Source: an uncultured Prevotellaceae bacterium
Lineage (GTDB): Bacteria; Bacteroidota; Bacteroidia; Bacteroidales; Bacteroidaceae
Reading direction: 5' to 3'
Assembly: GCA_902776195.1 (NCBI GenBank)
Contig: CACYPF010000012.1
Location: 1-64,000, forward strand
DNA: 64,000 nt
The position numbers were made by a program, and so were the translations under genes. Under the pieces are notes generated by a model. It was not told where the DNA came from. It saw nothing but the letters and a program-made list of their open reading frames with translations, and did not search any database. Numbering within the stretch: the first letter of the stretch is position 1; each line of letters begins with the position of its first letter. Positions 1-7,700 of this stretch are shown here, piece after piece.

Positions 1-37
1 TTAAAAAGAGTATCAGAAATTTGAAGAACACTTACGT

Positions 38-278
38 ATTTCGCAAAAACATATAACCATATAACATGATGTGGATCCAATGCCCTTGTACAAAGGGATT
101 GAGCCATGTTACATGTTGCCTAAACATGTAACATACATGTAACATACATATAACATTTGGGGTGAGAAGCATGTTATATGTATGTTACATGTTCAGCAAA
201 CATATAACATGCTTTAAAGCCTCTGTTTATCGGGGTTTGCGCCCTGTCATGTTATATGGTTATATGTTTTTGCGAAAT
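38..278. repeat. Nested inverted-repeat element (MITE-like)
   Basis: The outer arms, 38-69 and 247-278, are perfect 32-bp inverted complements beginning ATTTCGCAAAAACATATAAC. Inside them is a second perfect 22-bp inverted pair, 135-156 and 171-192, around a 14-nt loop. The region between is built from ACATGTAACATAC-type repeats. There is no coding potential. The architecture suits a non-autonomous mobile element or a long cruciform, but no transposase or clear target duplication is visible. Confidence 0.7.
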
Positions 279-525
279 TCTTTTTTTATTCAGCACAGAG
301 ACACCGCATGCGGGTTGCGAAGCCCTAGGCTCCGAGGGTCGAAGCCCTAAGTTTCAAGGGTCGAAGGTGCCGCCTCCAGGGGTCGAAAGTACGGGCTTCG
401 TAGGGCTTGGGGATTATCTCTAAGCCCCTTGGGGATAGTTCCTTTACCCCCAAAGGAATGCTTTGCGTGACCCATGGGAGGCATCGGAGTACCCCCATAA
501 CAGATATCGGAACGAGGGATAAACA
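279..525. other. Intergenic stretch without a recognisable gene
   Basis: No convincing coding sequence is present. The stretch contains several scattered copies of GGGTCGAA (about 336-388) and short stem-forming segments around 415-460. The short open frames here lack promoters, family resemblance and coding character. Confidence 0.5.
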
Positions 526-613
526 ATATCTTTATCAAATGGAGGCTTTAATTGACCCGATTAAGGGCTTTAATCGGTATGAAAAGAGGCTTCAGTCGGT
601 AACAAAGCAATGG

Positions 614-650
614 TCAGTCGGTAACTGAGTGCTGGTCAGTCGGTAACTGA
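614..650. repeat. 22-bp-period repeat of TCAGTCGGTAACTGA
   Basis: Two copies of the imperfect 15-bp palindrome TCAGTCGGTAACTGA start at 614 and 636, and a degenerate copy starts at 592, all spaced exactly 22 bp. The same units at the same period occur at 4477-4535 (reverse complement, three copies), 10026-10062 and 45144-45180. Confidence 0.75.
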
Positions 651-681
651 TCTCATAGTATTTTTAAGAAAATCGAAAAAC

Positions 682-831
682 CTACTCCCCTTCTCCCGTC
701 ATGTGGCTCAAAGTCCGATAAATAAAGGGCGCAGGGCACGGGAGTAGTTAACGATACATCTCCCGTACTACTCCCGTCTTGAAACGCCCTGTACATCGGC
801 GTTTCAGAAGAAAACGGGAGAAGGGGAGTAG
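682..831. mobile_element. Short inverted-repeat insertion (MITE-like)
   Basis: The ends, 682-699 and 814-831, are perfect 18-bp inverted repeats (CTACTCCCCTTCTCCCGT). A second inverted pair, 738-748 and 767-777, uses the related ACGGGAGTAGT. The element is absent from the otherwise matching radA upstream copy at 10081-10100, which gives an empty site. The sequence TCGAAAA occurs on both flanks and may be a target duplication. No coding capacity is seen. Confidence 0.65.
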
Positions 832-885
832 TTTTTTCGAAAATAGAGAAAAAATAAAAAGTTTGGCATATTCGGTTATTTTTTG

Positions 886-894
886 TATCTTCGC
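886..894 (+). promoter_or_regulatory. Duplicate radA promoter (-7 TATCTTCGC)
   Basis: The -7 element TATCTTCGC and the -33 TTTG at 862-865 are identical in spacing to the radA promoter at 10134-10142. Here it reads into a 27-codon remnant and then against the minus-strand array genes. Confidence 0.6.
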
Positions 895-901
895 AGTCGA
901 T

Positions 902-985
902 ATGGCAAAAGACAAGACAAGGAATCATGGGGTCGGTTTTGAGACCTGCCTGGCAGGTGGAAGCCAATTAATCAGTGAACACTAA
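902..985 (+). pseudogene. Truncated radA 5' end (MAKDKT remnant)
   Basis: The frame opens with MAKDKT, identical to the first six residues of RadA at 10150, then runs into unrelated sequence and stops after 27 codons at 985. It is the coding tip of the duplicated radA promoter region and encodes no RadA domain. Whether the peptide is made is unknown. It overlaps by a few bases the end of the minus-strand gene at 982. Confidence 0.7.
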
Positions 986-1422
986 ATAATTAAAAGTATA
1001 ATATAAACAATTGAAAATATAAACAGCCCCCATGCCATTAATTTCCATTTAAAATGTTCTCTGTCAGGCTTTGAGGCAAATTTCCAATAATATTTTTCTT
1101 CTTTTTCATCTTTTTCAAACCAATAATATTCTAAAATTAAAGAAAGCACTATAATAATACTAAAATAAATAATTTTATAGACGCTGTTTCTGAACAGAGT
1201 CTGTGTAATTTCCATATTTATCAAACTCATAAAGGAATAAGATATACATAAGAGATAATTCATTAGCATAAGAAGGAAAAACTTTTTAGCCAACATAGCA
1301 TTGTAACTTACTTTACCATTATGGTAAACAACAGGCTCAAATTTTTGAGTGAACAAATGTAAACCGTATAATATGTGATTCATAAAACACACCATTTTCT
1401 TTTCATTTTTAATTGTTATCAT
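982..1422 (-). CDS. Small multi-spanning membrane protein, unknown function
   Basis: A 146-residue AT-rich protein with three or four hydrophobic segments (about residues 45-65, 80-105 and the C-terminal 20) separated by a charged stretch rich in Glu and Lys. I do not recognise the family. It has the same length and plan as the next gene (1518-1964): a short N-terminal helix with aromatic YG and YT motifs, paired central spans, an acidic/basic linker and a terminal span, so the two look like diverged paralogs. It lies last in the minus-strand array, behind junction 1462-1490. The start could also be the Met at codon 10 or 14. A membrane immunity protein is possible from context only. Confidence 0.6.
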   Translation of the reverse strand: MITIKNEKKMVCFMNHILYGLHLFTQKFEPVVYHNGKVSYNAMLAKKFFLLMLMNYLLCISYSFMSLINMEITQTLFRNSVYKIIYFSIIIVLSLILEYYWFEKDEKEEKYYWKFASKPDREHFKWKLMAWGLFIFSIVYIILLII

Positions 1423-1517
1423 TTTTTCAAGTTCTCAGATTTAAAAGCATAATACCACTTTAGGATCATTTAGAACCGTCCCCAGCTTTCTCGCAGCTTT
1501 CTCGTCGATGACAGACT

Positions 1518-1964
1518 TTAAAGATTGTTGTAATATAATTTATTCCCTATTATAAAGAGGACAATTCCAAAGAAGAATATAAAAGCACCTATTATCATCC
1601 ATTTAATTTTTACAGAGCGAGATTCTTGGTCAAATTGTTCAAAATAGGTTAAGCCCTTATCTCCTTCTAAAGATGTCATTTGTGTTATAATAAAATAGAT
1701 TGTTATAAACAGGAAAAAATACACAGTCTTAAAAGTTGAACTATCATTTATAAAAAAAGGGAAAATAAATCTCAATAGATAGCATAGTAGAGCCATACAA
1801 CCATCTACATATAGTAGTACCATAAAACAACACAGCTTAAACCCCAGTTGTCCCCGATAATAATTCTTTCTTCCCACATATGTTATAGGAATATCAAGTC
1901 CTCTCGTATAAAGATATATACCAAAATATATTCTATTTATAAACTTAATTAATCTTTCATTCAT
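1518..1964 (-). CDS. Small multi-spanning membrane protein, unknown function
   Basis: A 148-residue protein with hydrophobic segments near residues 42-72, 82-100 and 122-142 and a short charged loop before the last span. It is a likely distant paralog of the 982-1422 product. Its ATG overlaps the stop of an upstream leader ORF as ATGA (1961-1964), so translation is probably coupled to that leader. Promoter, leader and 5' junction (1978-2000) lie directly upstream, and a 3' junction follows at 1462-1490. No family is recognised. Context suggests an immunity-type or other defence accessory gene, but nothing in the protein proves it. Confidence 0.65.
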   Translation of the reverse strand: MNERLIKFINRIYFGIYLYTRGLDIPITYVGRKNYYRGQLGFKLCCFMVLLYVDGCMALLCYLLRFIFPFFINDSSTFKTVYFFLFITIYFIITQMTSLEGDKGLTYFEQFDQESRSVKIKWMIIGAFIFFFGIVLFIIGNKLYYNNL

Positions 1965-2056
1965 AATGCAAATAGAGAAATTTGGGGACTCAATGATCCA
2001 CTTCTCCTAAGGATAGGTGAGCTCCTTTTGTATATTTGGAAACAAGTTTTTGTCAT
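1961..2056 (-). CDS. 31-residue leader ORF of the cassette array
   Basis: The frame starts MTKTCFQIYKRSS, reads through the 5' junction as SGSLSPQI and ends in TGA, which overlaps the ATG of the 1518-1964 gene (ATGA). The same leader start occurs at 2760 (fused in frame to the lipoprotein gene) and at 46459 (21 codons). It sits just downstream of a TACCTTTGC promoter. Its role is probably to deliver ribosomes to cassette genes that lack their own initiation signals, like ORF11 in integron attI1 (analogy only). Confidence 0.55.
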   Translation of the reverse strand: MTKTCFQIYKRSSPILRRSGSLSPQISLFAL

Positions 2057-2078
2057 TTGTTATATTAATTAATACTGT

Positions 2079-2087
2079 GCAAAGGTA
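2079..2087 (-). promoter_or_regulatory. Cassette promoter, -7 TACCTTTGC
   Basis: The minus strand reads TACCTTTGC followed by CAGTATTAATTAATATA and the leader ATG at 2056. The same block is present at 46430-46458 on the plus strand. It fits the Bacteroidetes sigma-ABfr consensus TAnnTTTG. Confidence 0.7.
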
Positions 2088-2130
2088 TTTCTTTTATTTC
2101 ATAGAACAAAATATTTCACAATAAAATGGT

Positions 2131-2673
2131 TCATTCAGAGTCCCCAGTTTTCTGAACTACTCTGTATGTATGGAAATATATAACATCATCCTTACTTTTA
2201 ATTTCATAATAAGGTATATATTTATTATTTCCTCCGAAAGGATCATATTTCATGCCTATAGAAAGAATCCTTTTCCCTGATTTATCATACTTATTATATT
2301 TCAATCTTCTATTGGATTCTATATCATAAACAATATAAACCTCTTTAACATCATTAGCATTATAATCAATATGCCATCTTCCATATAAAGTTATACGGGT
2401 CGTATCATTTTTATCTTCCGTATCATGATATGGCTCTTTATAGGATAAATATCTCGGATAGTTTGAAACAACACATGAGCCGTTTTCATTAAATGTCAGA
2501 TGATAATTTTCATCATCAGATATCCAAGTTCTACCACAAACGTCTTTTTTTTCTATAGAATGATCAGGTAGCAATTGCATATATATTGTTTTTTTATCAT
2601 CATCATCAAAAGTACATGAAATTAATGATGTTGAAAATATACATATAAGAACACTTAATAATATTCGTCTCAT
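2131..2673 (-). CDS. Predicted lipoprotein, unknown function
   Basis: A 180-residue product with a lipoprotein signal: basic start MRR, hydrophobic run and lipobox SLISC at about residues 16-20, followed by an acidic DDDDKK tether. The mature part is polar and beta-rich and contains a GRWHIDYN segment. The open frame extends upstream to 2760, because the array leader is fused in frame through the junction as SGSLRVPKFPKM. The first start after the junction (2673) is chosen because it gives a normal signal peptide. The last residues TGDSE and the stop come from the 3' junction repeat. A surface or periplasmic immunity lipoprotein is an inference from context. Confidence 0.7.
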   Translation of the reverse strand: MRRILLSVLICIFSTSLISCTFDDDDKKTIYMQLLPDHSIEKKDVCGRTWISDDENYHLTFNENGSCVVSNYPRYLSYKEPYHDTEDKNDTTRITLYGRWHIDYNANDVKEVYIVYDIESNRRLKYNKYDKSGKRILSIGMKYDPFGGNNKYIPYYEIKSKDDVIYFHTYRVVQKTGDSE

Positions 2674-2760
2674 TTTAGGAAATTTGGGGACTCTCAATGA
2701 TCCACTTCTCCTAAGGATAGGTGAGCTCCTTTTGTATATTTGGAAACAAGTTTTTGTCAT
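2674..2760 (-). CDS. Leader segment fused in frame to lipoprotein gene
   Basis: The same leader as at 1961-2056, but the junction GGATCATTGAGAGTCCCC here keeps the frame open. The leader therefore continues without a stop into the lipoprotein at 2673. Translation from 2760 would give the lipoprotein a 29-residue basic N-terminal extension. It is listed to record the fusion, since an independent peptide is not expected. Confidence 0.45.
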
Positions 2761-2793
2761 TGTATATTAATTAATACTGTGCAAAGAAATGGA

Positions 2794-3489
2794 TCATTCA
2801 GAGTCCACAGCTTTCTCCTGTTCCATATATGAGATAAAAGACTTGCAAAATTGTTGATATTGTCTATAATGACGATTATCAGCTATCGCTTGCTTGTCAT
2901 ATACATTACAGATGAATGAATCATCTGTTTCCCCTTGTAATGTTTTCTGCTCCATAGACTTTAATCTATGACTCATATAATTTAAAGCATGGTTTTTCTC
3001 CCCCTCCAAATAGTAATAAATTGGCAAGTTATGAAGTTCATCCGCCTGGTTAATCAGTAGACCACTCTCCATATCATTAATGATATTACTGGTCACAGAA
3101 TATCTCCCAAGGTAAGGTATGGCAAAATCGACAATACATCTATACATGTCATCTACTATCATCTTAAGATCAGTATCTGATATTACGTCTGTGACTTTCC
3201 ATGTTTTGTAAGTTTTTTCGTGTGTAAGGTATCCTATGGTAGTCCCTATTGTTCCCACAGTATAACATTCCAATTGTCTGCCAATCTCTATTACTTTAGG
3301 GTATGACACTCCTACATAGATGTTATAATATCTGACAAAATGCTCATTCTGGTTAGAATATAGAAAGTTTATTATTTGCTGGACTCCATTAAACTCTCTT
3401 ATAAATCCATCTCCACCTTTTCTCTTAAACCCGAGCGAGACAAGATGTCTTTCCAGATAATTATTATATACAATTGATTTCTGTTTCAT
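2794..3489 (-). CDS. DUF4304-like protein, candidate immunity protein
   Basis: A 231-residue soluble protein with no signal peptide. The N-terminus (residues about 8-45) has the pattern 'lvsLGFKRKGgdgFIRefngvqQIINF', which resembles DUF4304-type proteins common in Bacteroidota defence and immunity loci. The family call is tentative. A possible promoter TAAATTTGC lies about 10-15 bp before the ATG, and the 5' junction 3549-3573 is further upstream. The C-terminal residues VDSE and the stop lie in the 3' junction (2789-2812), as in the neighbouring lipoprotein gene. It is AT-rich compared with the core genes. Confidence 0.65.
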   Translation of the reverse strand: MKQKSIVYNNYLERHLVSLGFKRKGGDGFIREFNGVQQIINFLYSNQNEHFVRYYNIYVGVSYPKVIEIGRQLECYTVGTIGTTIGYLTHEKTYKTWKVTDVISDTDLKMIVDDMYRCIVDFAIPYLGRYSVTSNIINDMESGLLINQADELHNLPIYYYLEGEKNHALNYMSHRLKSMEQKTLQGETDDSFICNVYDKQAIADNRHYRQYQQFCKSFISYMEQEKAVDSE

Positions 3490-3605
3490 TTTTCTGCAAA
3501 TTTACAACTTTATTTTAATAATATAATCCCCGAAGATTGTTTTTTCAGAAATTTGGGGACTCAATGATTCACTTCTCCTAAGGATAGGTGAGCTCCTTTT
3601 GTATA

Positions 3606-4247
3606 TCACTTGACTAATCCCAATTTTTTCAAAATGGGGATGACGACATTGGGAGAATAACAGTTCTGCTCTTTTGATGCGGCTTTGTATTCCGCCAGGA
3701 GGTCATCATGACCTTCCAACAATTTGAGCATAAACTTCTCGTCAATAGGTTCCACAAAGGCATCCTCGGCGGAAGTAGGCGACAAGACATAACACTGGTA
3801 GTTGTCATTGTTCGTTGAAGCAGCGATAGCTCCACCGATTAATCCAAACATGAAGGCTGCGCCAGCGGTATTTGACCGTGCGTTAGTGCTTAGGGCAATG
3901 AACAGAAAGCGTCCCCTGTCATAAGCCATAGCAGATGAGTACCAATTACCCAACACATTCCCTTCAACCTTCATCTCACGACAATTCACATATAGAGAGT
4001 CATTATGCATGATGAAGCGGGCTTTCTTCTTGAGCAGCTTGTCTGTTTTCTTATCCCCTGTTCTGGGCTTATAGTTGGAGCCTCCCCACCATAATGACTT
4101 GTTACCCGAGCGGTATTCAAACCTCAGTTGCTCTAACGGGAACCATGTATCAGTCAAGTAGTCCAAATACGACAGGCAATACTTATTTTGTGCCTCGCAA
4201 ACAGTTACGAGACTAAGCAGCAATAATAGTAATATGGTCTTTTTCAT
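3606..4247 (-). CDS. Exported protein, unknown function
   Basis: A 213-residue product with a clear signal peptide (MKKTILLLLLLSLVTVCEAQ). The frame is open upstream to 4298, but the ATG at 4247 gives the signal peptide directly at the N-terminus. The mature part contains KARFIMHNDSLYVNCREM and a Gly/Ala-rich segment (about residues 135-150) that may insert in a membrane. Its -7 element (4287-4295) lies inside the left arm of the long inverted repeat whose other arm is at 45115-45430. The stop abuts a truncated array leader and 5' junction (3549-3605). No family is recognised. Confidence 0.65.
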   Translation of the reverse strand: MKKTILLLLLLSLVTVCEAQNKYCLSYLDYLTDTWFPLEQLRFEYRSGNKSLWWGGSNYKPRTGDKKTDKLLKKKARFIMHNDSLYVNCREMKVEGNVLGNWYSSAMAYDRGRFLFIALSTNARSNTAGAAFMFGLIGGAIAASTNNDNYQCYVLSPTSAEDAFVEPIDEKFMLKLLEGHDDLLAEYKAASKEQNCYSPNVVIPILKKLGLVK

Positions 4248-4278
4248 TGTATTATTCTTATTATTTAATAACATAAAA

Positions 4279-4562
4279 TTTATACTGCAAAGGTACAAAA
4301 TTAGTTACAATTTGCAAACACTTTTACAACTTTTTATGAAAAGGAAAGCACGTAAAGTGGTGACGGTGACGGTTACAGTTTAGTGAAATCGTACTTAATA
4401 TAAATATACATGTTTTATTCGCATTTTGGGATTCTCATTTTTGGAAAACTGTAACCGTCACCGTTTTTATTGTGCATCAGTTACCGACTGAAGGACGCTC
4501 AGTTACCGACTGAAGGGTGCTCAGTTACCGACTGATTCCAGCGACAGTGCGCACAATTAACA
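4279..4562. repeat. Left arm of long inverted repeat (pair with 45115-45430)
   Basis: This is the reverse complement of 45115-45430 with few differences. Shared parts are the promoter TACCTTTGC block, GTGACGGTGACGGTTACA and its inverted partner, the three 22-bp-period TCAGTTACCGACTGA units (4477, 4499, 4521) and the GATTCCAGCGACAGTGCGCA tail. The left arm has about 34 extra bases near 4381-4411; the right arm has one fewer 22-bp unit and different sequence between the two blocks. The arms are about 40.5 kb apart. Confidence 0.85.
4287..4295 (-). promoter_or_regulatory. Promoter, -7 TACCTTTGC, for exported protein gene
   Basis: The minus strand reads TACCTTTGC about 40 bp upstream of the ATG at 4247, in the arm of the inverted repeat. 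The identical promoter in the other arm (45414-45422) drives a 19-codon leader instead. Confidence 0.65.
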
Positions 4563-4629
4563 CTGAACCATAAAGATGGCCTGCGGTATGTTCCAAAGTG
4601 TATTGTCCTTCAGACGGCAAAATAACAAT

Positions 4630-4659
4630 GAGGAGCCGACTATCTCTGGCCGGCTCCTC
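4630..4659 (-). terminator. Rho-independent terminator of the C10 peptidase operon
   Basis: GAGGAGCCG (4630-4638) pairs with CGGCTCCTC (4651-4659) across a 12-nt loop, about 45 bp downstream of the peptidase stop. The minus strand continues with a T-rich stretch. Confidence 0.6.
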
Positions 4660-4704
4660 TGTCATCAATCTAATTTATCATGTTTCTCCGACGAGGGGGG
4701 ATTA

Positions 4705-7700
4705 CTATGGTGTGATCTTGGTGGAGTACTCTAAGGTTATGTCACCTTCTCTCTCTAATTTGCGCGTGGTGATGTCGGCTGTGGTAATATGTTGAATAGT
4801 GTTTGCTTGGAAAGCATCCATATCCCAATTGTCTACACGATCTACGATGTCGGCATTTATTTGCCATGTACCGCTTCCTGTGTAGGTAATTTCATACTCC
4901 TCGATATTTTTCTTTCGAGTTATCTTGTACTCACAGTCTATTTTGTGGCTAATTGTACCACCTAATAGATTATAGAACCAATAATAGCTATTACTTGGGT
5001 CTTCTGCTTTGTTCATGATGTTTACAAAGTCTTCGATGGTTTTTTCCGTAAACTGATGAGTAGTCTTGATAGTGAATTTACCACTTGCTTCCAATCCGTT
5101 ATTCTCAAACTTGCCTACAATGTCATCACCGATAGTGAAAATACCGGAATTCTCTTGCACGGTTATAAAGTTGTGACGTTGGAAGAATTTCTCTAACTCA
5201 GTCTGGAAACGTGCCTTGCGATTCATTCCTCCGTCCATTTCAATAAATGCACCTGGCGTGGATAAACGCATGTATTTTCTATCGAATGGGTGTGTACCAT
5301 AACATTCATATTCTGTTTCAATTTTATATGGAACATAACTCAGCTTGAGATTCTTCAATTTCGGTGCTTCCACCTCAACACCACCACTGGCAAGGTCAAT
5401 GGTAACAAACAATTTACTACCTACTGCAGTTATTTTGAAGTCGAAGGCTTTCTGGTCGGCTTCCTCTAAATCTGCCAGTGTGATGTGAGGCCGTAAATTG
5501 TAGTGCAGCAGTGAATATACAGTGCACCCCATAGAAGCTGTTCCTTCATCGCTAATGACATACTTTGAGTATTTCATATCATCAGGAGCATCAGTAAATC
5601 GCACAGTCCACCCAGCGTACTTGGAGATATTTCCCTCCTTGCACGACGAGTCGATAATCTTGATATATACACGAGTGTTTACTTGGTCTGCCACGTCTTT
5701 CAAAGACTTATAGTAGCGGTTGAAGGCTACTGTCTTTAAGTTTTCTTTGATAGCTTCGAAAACTGATACCAGTTCACCATTCATCAGTTCGGCAAAATAT
5801 TCATCCTCTAACTGCTTTTGGAGACTGGGTTGAACATCTGGCACACTAGAAAAGAGTGTCCAGAAATTTGTTTTATGACAACATTCAGACCAGGCTAGAT
5901 TAAATTCATTATCCCAGATTCTGCTTAAGTATAACCGTACAGATTGTTCTATATAGGCATCGAGGCGATTTTTTGTCATGTTGCCCTTGGCAAAAGCAGG
6001 TAAGAAATATTCGTACCAATCAGCAGGAGACCGATAGCAACTCTTCACGTCATCATCCTTTTTCCCTTTGCTGCTATAGAAATAATGATAGGCATCTCTG
6101 GCCATGTCGTGGGTGCGTTCCTGAGCCTTGGTACCAAACTTTTGGAGTGCTACACCGATGAAAGCCACAGTGGCCATGGAGGCCGACATAATGGGGGTTC
6201 CTATTTGTGTGGCGAGTGAGCCGGAGACATAATTTAGGATGGTGCTTAATGTACCAGCAGCTACACCCGTATTATCGTCTTTGATATAGGCAATGGCCAC
6301 ATCGAGGATATTCAATGCCATATTGAAATAGCCAATATTCTGTACGATGTCGTTTATTACGGTCGGACGGAAATAGAGCGGATCGCCGACGGCATTGACC
6401 ATGCCCCAGAGGCCATCAAGACCTATGCTCTGCCAAATACCTATGTCATTTTTCACGTCCATAACCATTTTTACGTTTGGATCGTCACTTGACACCAATG
6501 CCAGCAGCTTTTGGGCTGCCTCGTCAAGGGTCTTGTTCAAGTCTATCTTTTGCCCATAATAGAAATTCAGAGTTTCCAATAGGCCTCCTTCTCCAAGTAG
6601 GAAGAAGATGCCGTAGTCAGACAGATGGTTGGTGGTAATGGTGATGCTACCGGTCTGTTCGTCATAAGTGAAGAAAACTGGTTCCCACTCACCCGCCTCT
6701 TTATTGTAATAGGCTGCATATACCTTTTCGTTTTCAGCCAGGGTCACTGGGATGGTAATTTTGGCAGTGCCATTAAGCTCATGGCGCCCGTCAGACATAC
6801 TTAAGTCGATGGAGAATCCGTGTGTTATTCCCTCCATGACATTAGGTTTCAACACCGAGTTGCGAACGCAGAGCTGCACGTCGCTGTCTATCACTGTTGG
6901 GTCGAACCGTACTTTGCACTTCTGAGCTTCAACAGTGAGGTTGTTTTCATCCAAATCGAATATCTCAGCATTCTCATAAACAAAGCCTGGTGCCCATTCA
7001 ATGCTGTCAACGGCAGCTACCGAGGTGACGAGGTCTTCTTTGCCGCTGCGCCTGATGATCACCTGCTTGCCATCCTCGCTCACCTCTATGCTCTTAATCT
7101 CGTTCACAGGGATGTTCACACGTTGGCTACCATTCTCATCGGCTGCGCTGACCACCATGTTATATTGCAATCCCTGTGGAGGCATAGGCATATACTCTTC
7201 CTCTGCAAAGATTCTGTTGAATCTGCGCCAGCCGGGGGCATTACGGTAGAGTTCTTCAGTACCTACAGGTACATACAGTGCTGGGTCGTTCTCGAATATT
7301 TGGTCGTTGAATGTATCGTCGCTGATCTTGGGAGGCACAACAGCTAAGCAATATAGCAAGTTGGGGGATAAGGATGTAAGGTCTTGGAATGCTCCGTCCA
7401 TTTCGAGGATGTGACCTGGTATATCGGGGGCATCTTTAGTGCGAATACTTTTGGGTTCTAGTTTCACAACTGTCTCAGGAATCTCTGAGAGGAAGCGCCT
7501 ACGGTTGACTGTCATTAGCACGCTCGTACCGTTGCTGTTGCAGAGATATTCCTGGGTGTATGGAGAACAGAGGAAATGTGGATTATTCTCCACTTTGAAG
7601 AACGACAGAATTGCTCCCCTGAAAGCATCAGGCTCGATGGATTTAAGTTTGGGAGGGACAATAAATGTCTCATTAGGAAATGTGCAACTGGCAAAGGCTT

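Larger units (their letters stand above)
526..920 (+). repeat. Left copy of duplicated radA upstream region
   Basis: This matches 9960-10168 in direct orientation: the same ATATCTTTATCAAATGGAGG start, the same 22-bp-period repeat, the same promoter (TTTG at 862-865, TATCTTCGC at 886-894) and the first codons of radA up to 920. The left copy differs by one extra 22-bp unit and by an inserted inverted-repeat element at about 681-832. Homology ends abruptly at 920/921, where a degraded array junction (922-938) begins. Confidence 0.85.
922..3573. repeat. Junction-repeat family of the left cassette array
   Basis: Related sequences with core GGATCATTnAGAGTCCCC(AAATTTC) occur at 922-938 (degraded), 1462-1490, 1978-2000, 2126-2150, 2677-2703, 2789-2812 and 3549-3573. 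Read along the minus-strand genes, each gene has the sequence in direct form before its start and as the inverted complement (GGGGACTCTGAATGATCC) at or just after its stop. For the genes at 2131 and 2794 the 3' junction supplies the last codons (GDSE or VDSE) and the stop. Between genes the junctions are linked by a shared promoter-leader spacer. Confidence 0.8.

Noticed and set aside
162-628. Short overlapping frames in the repeat-rich left edge
   Set aside because: They run through perfect inverted repeats and lack promoters and coding composition.
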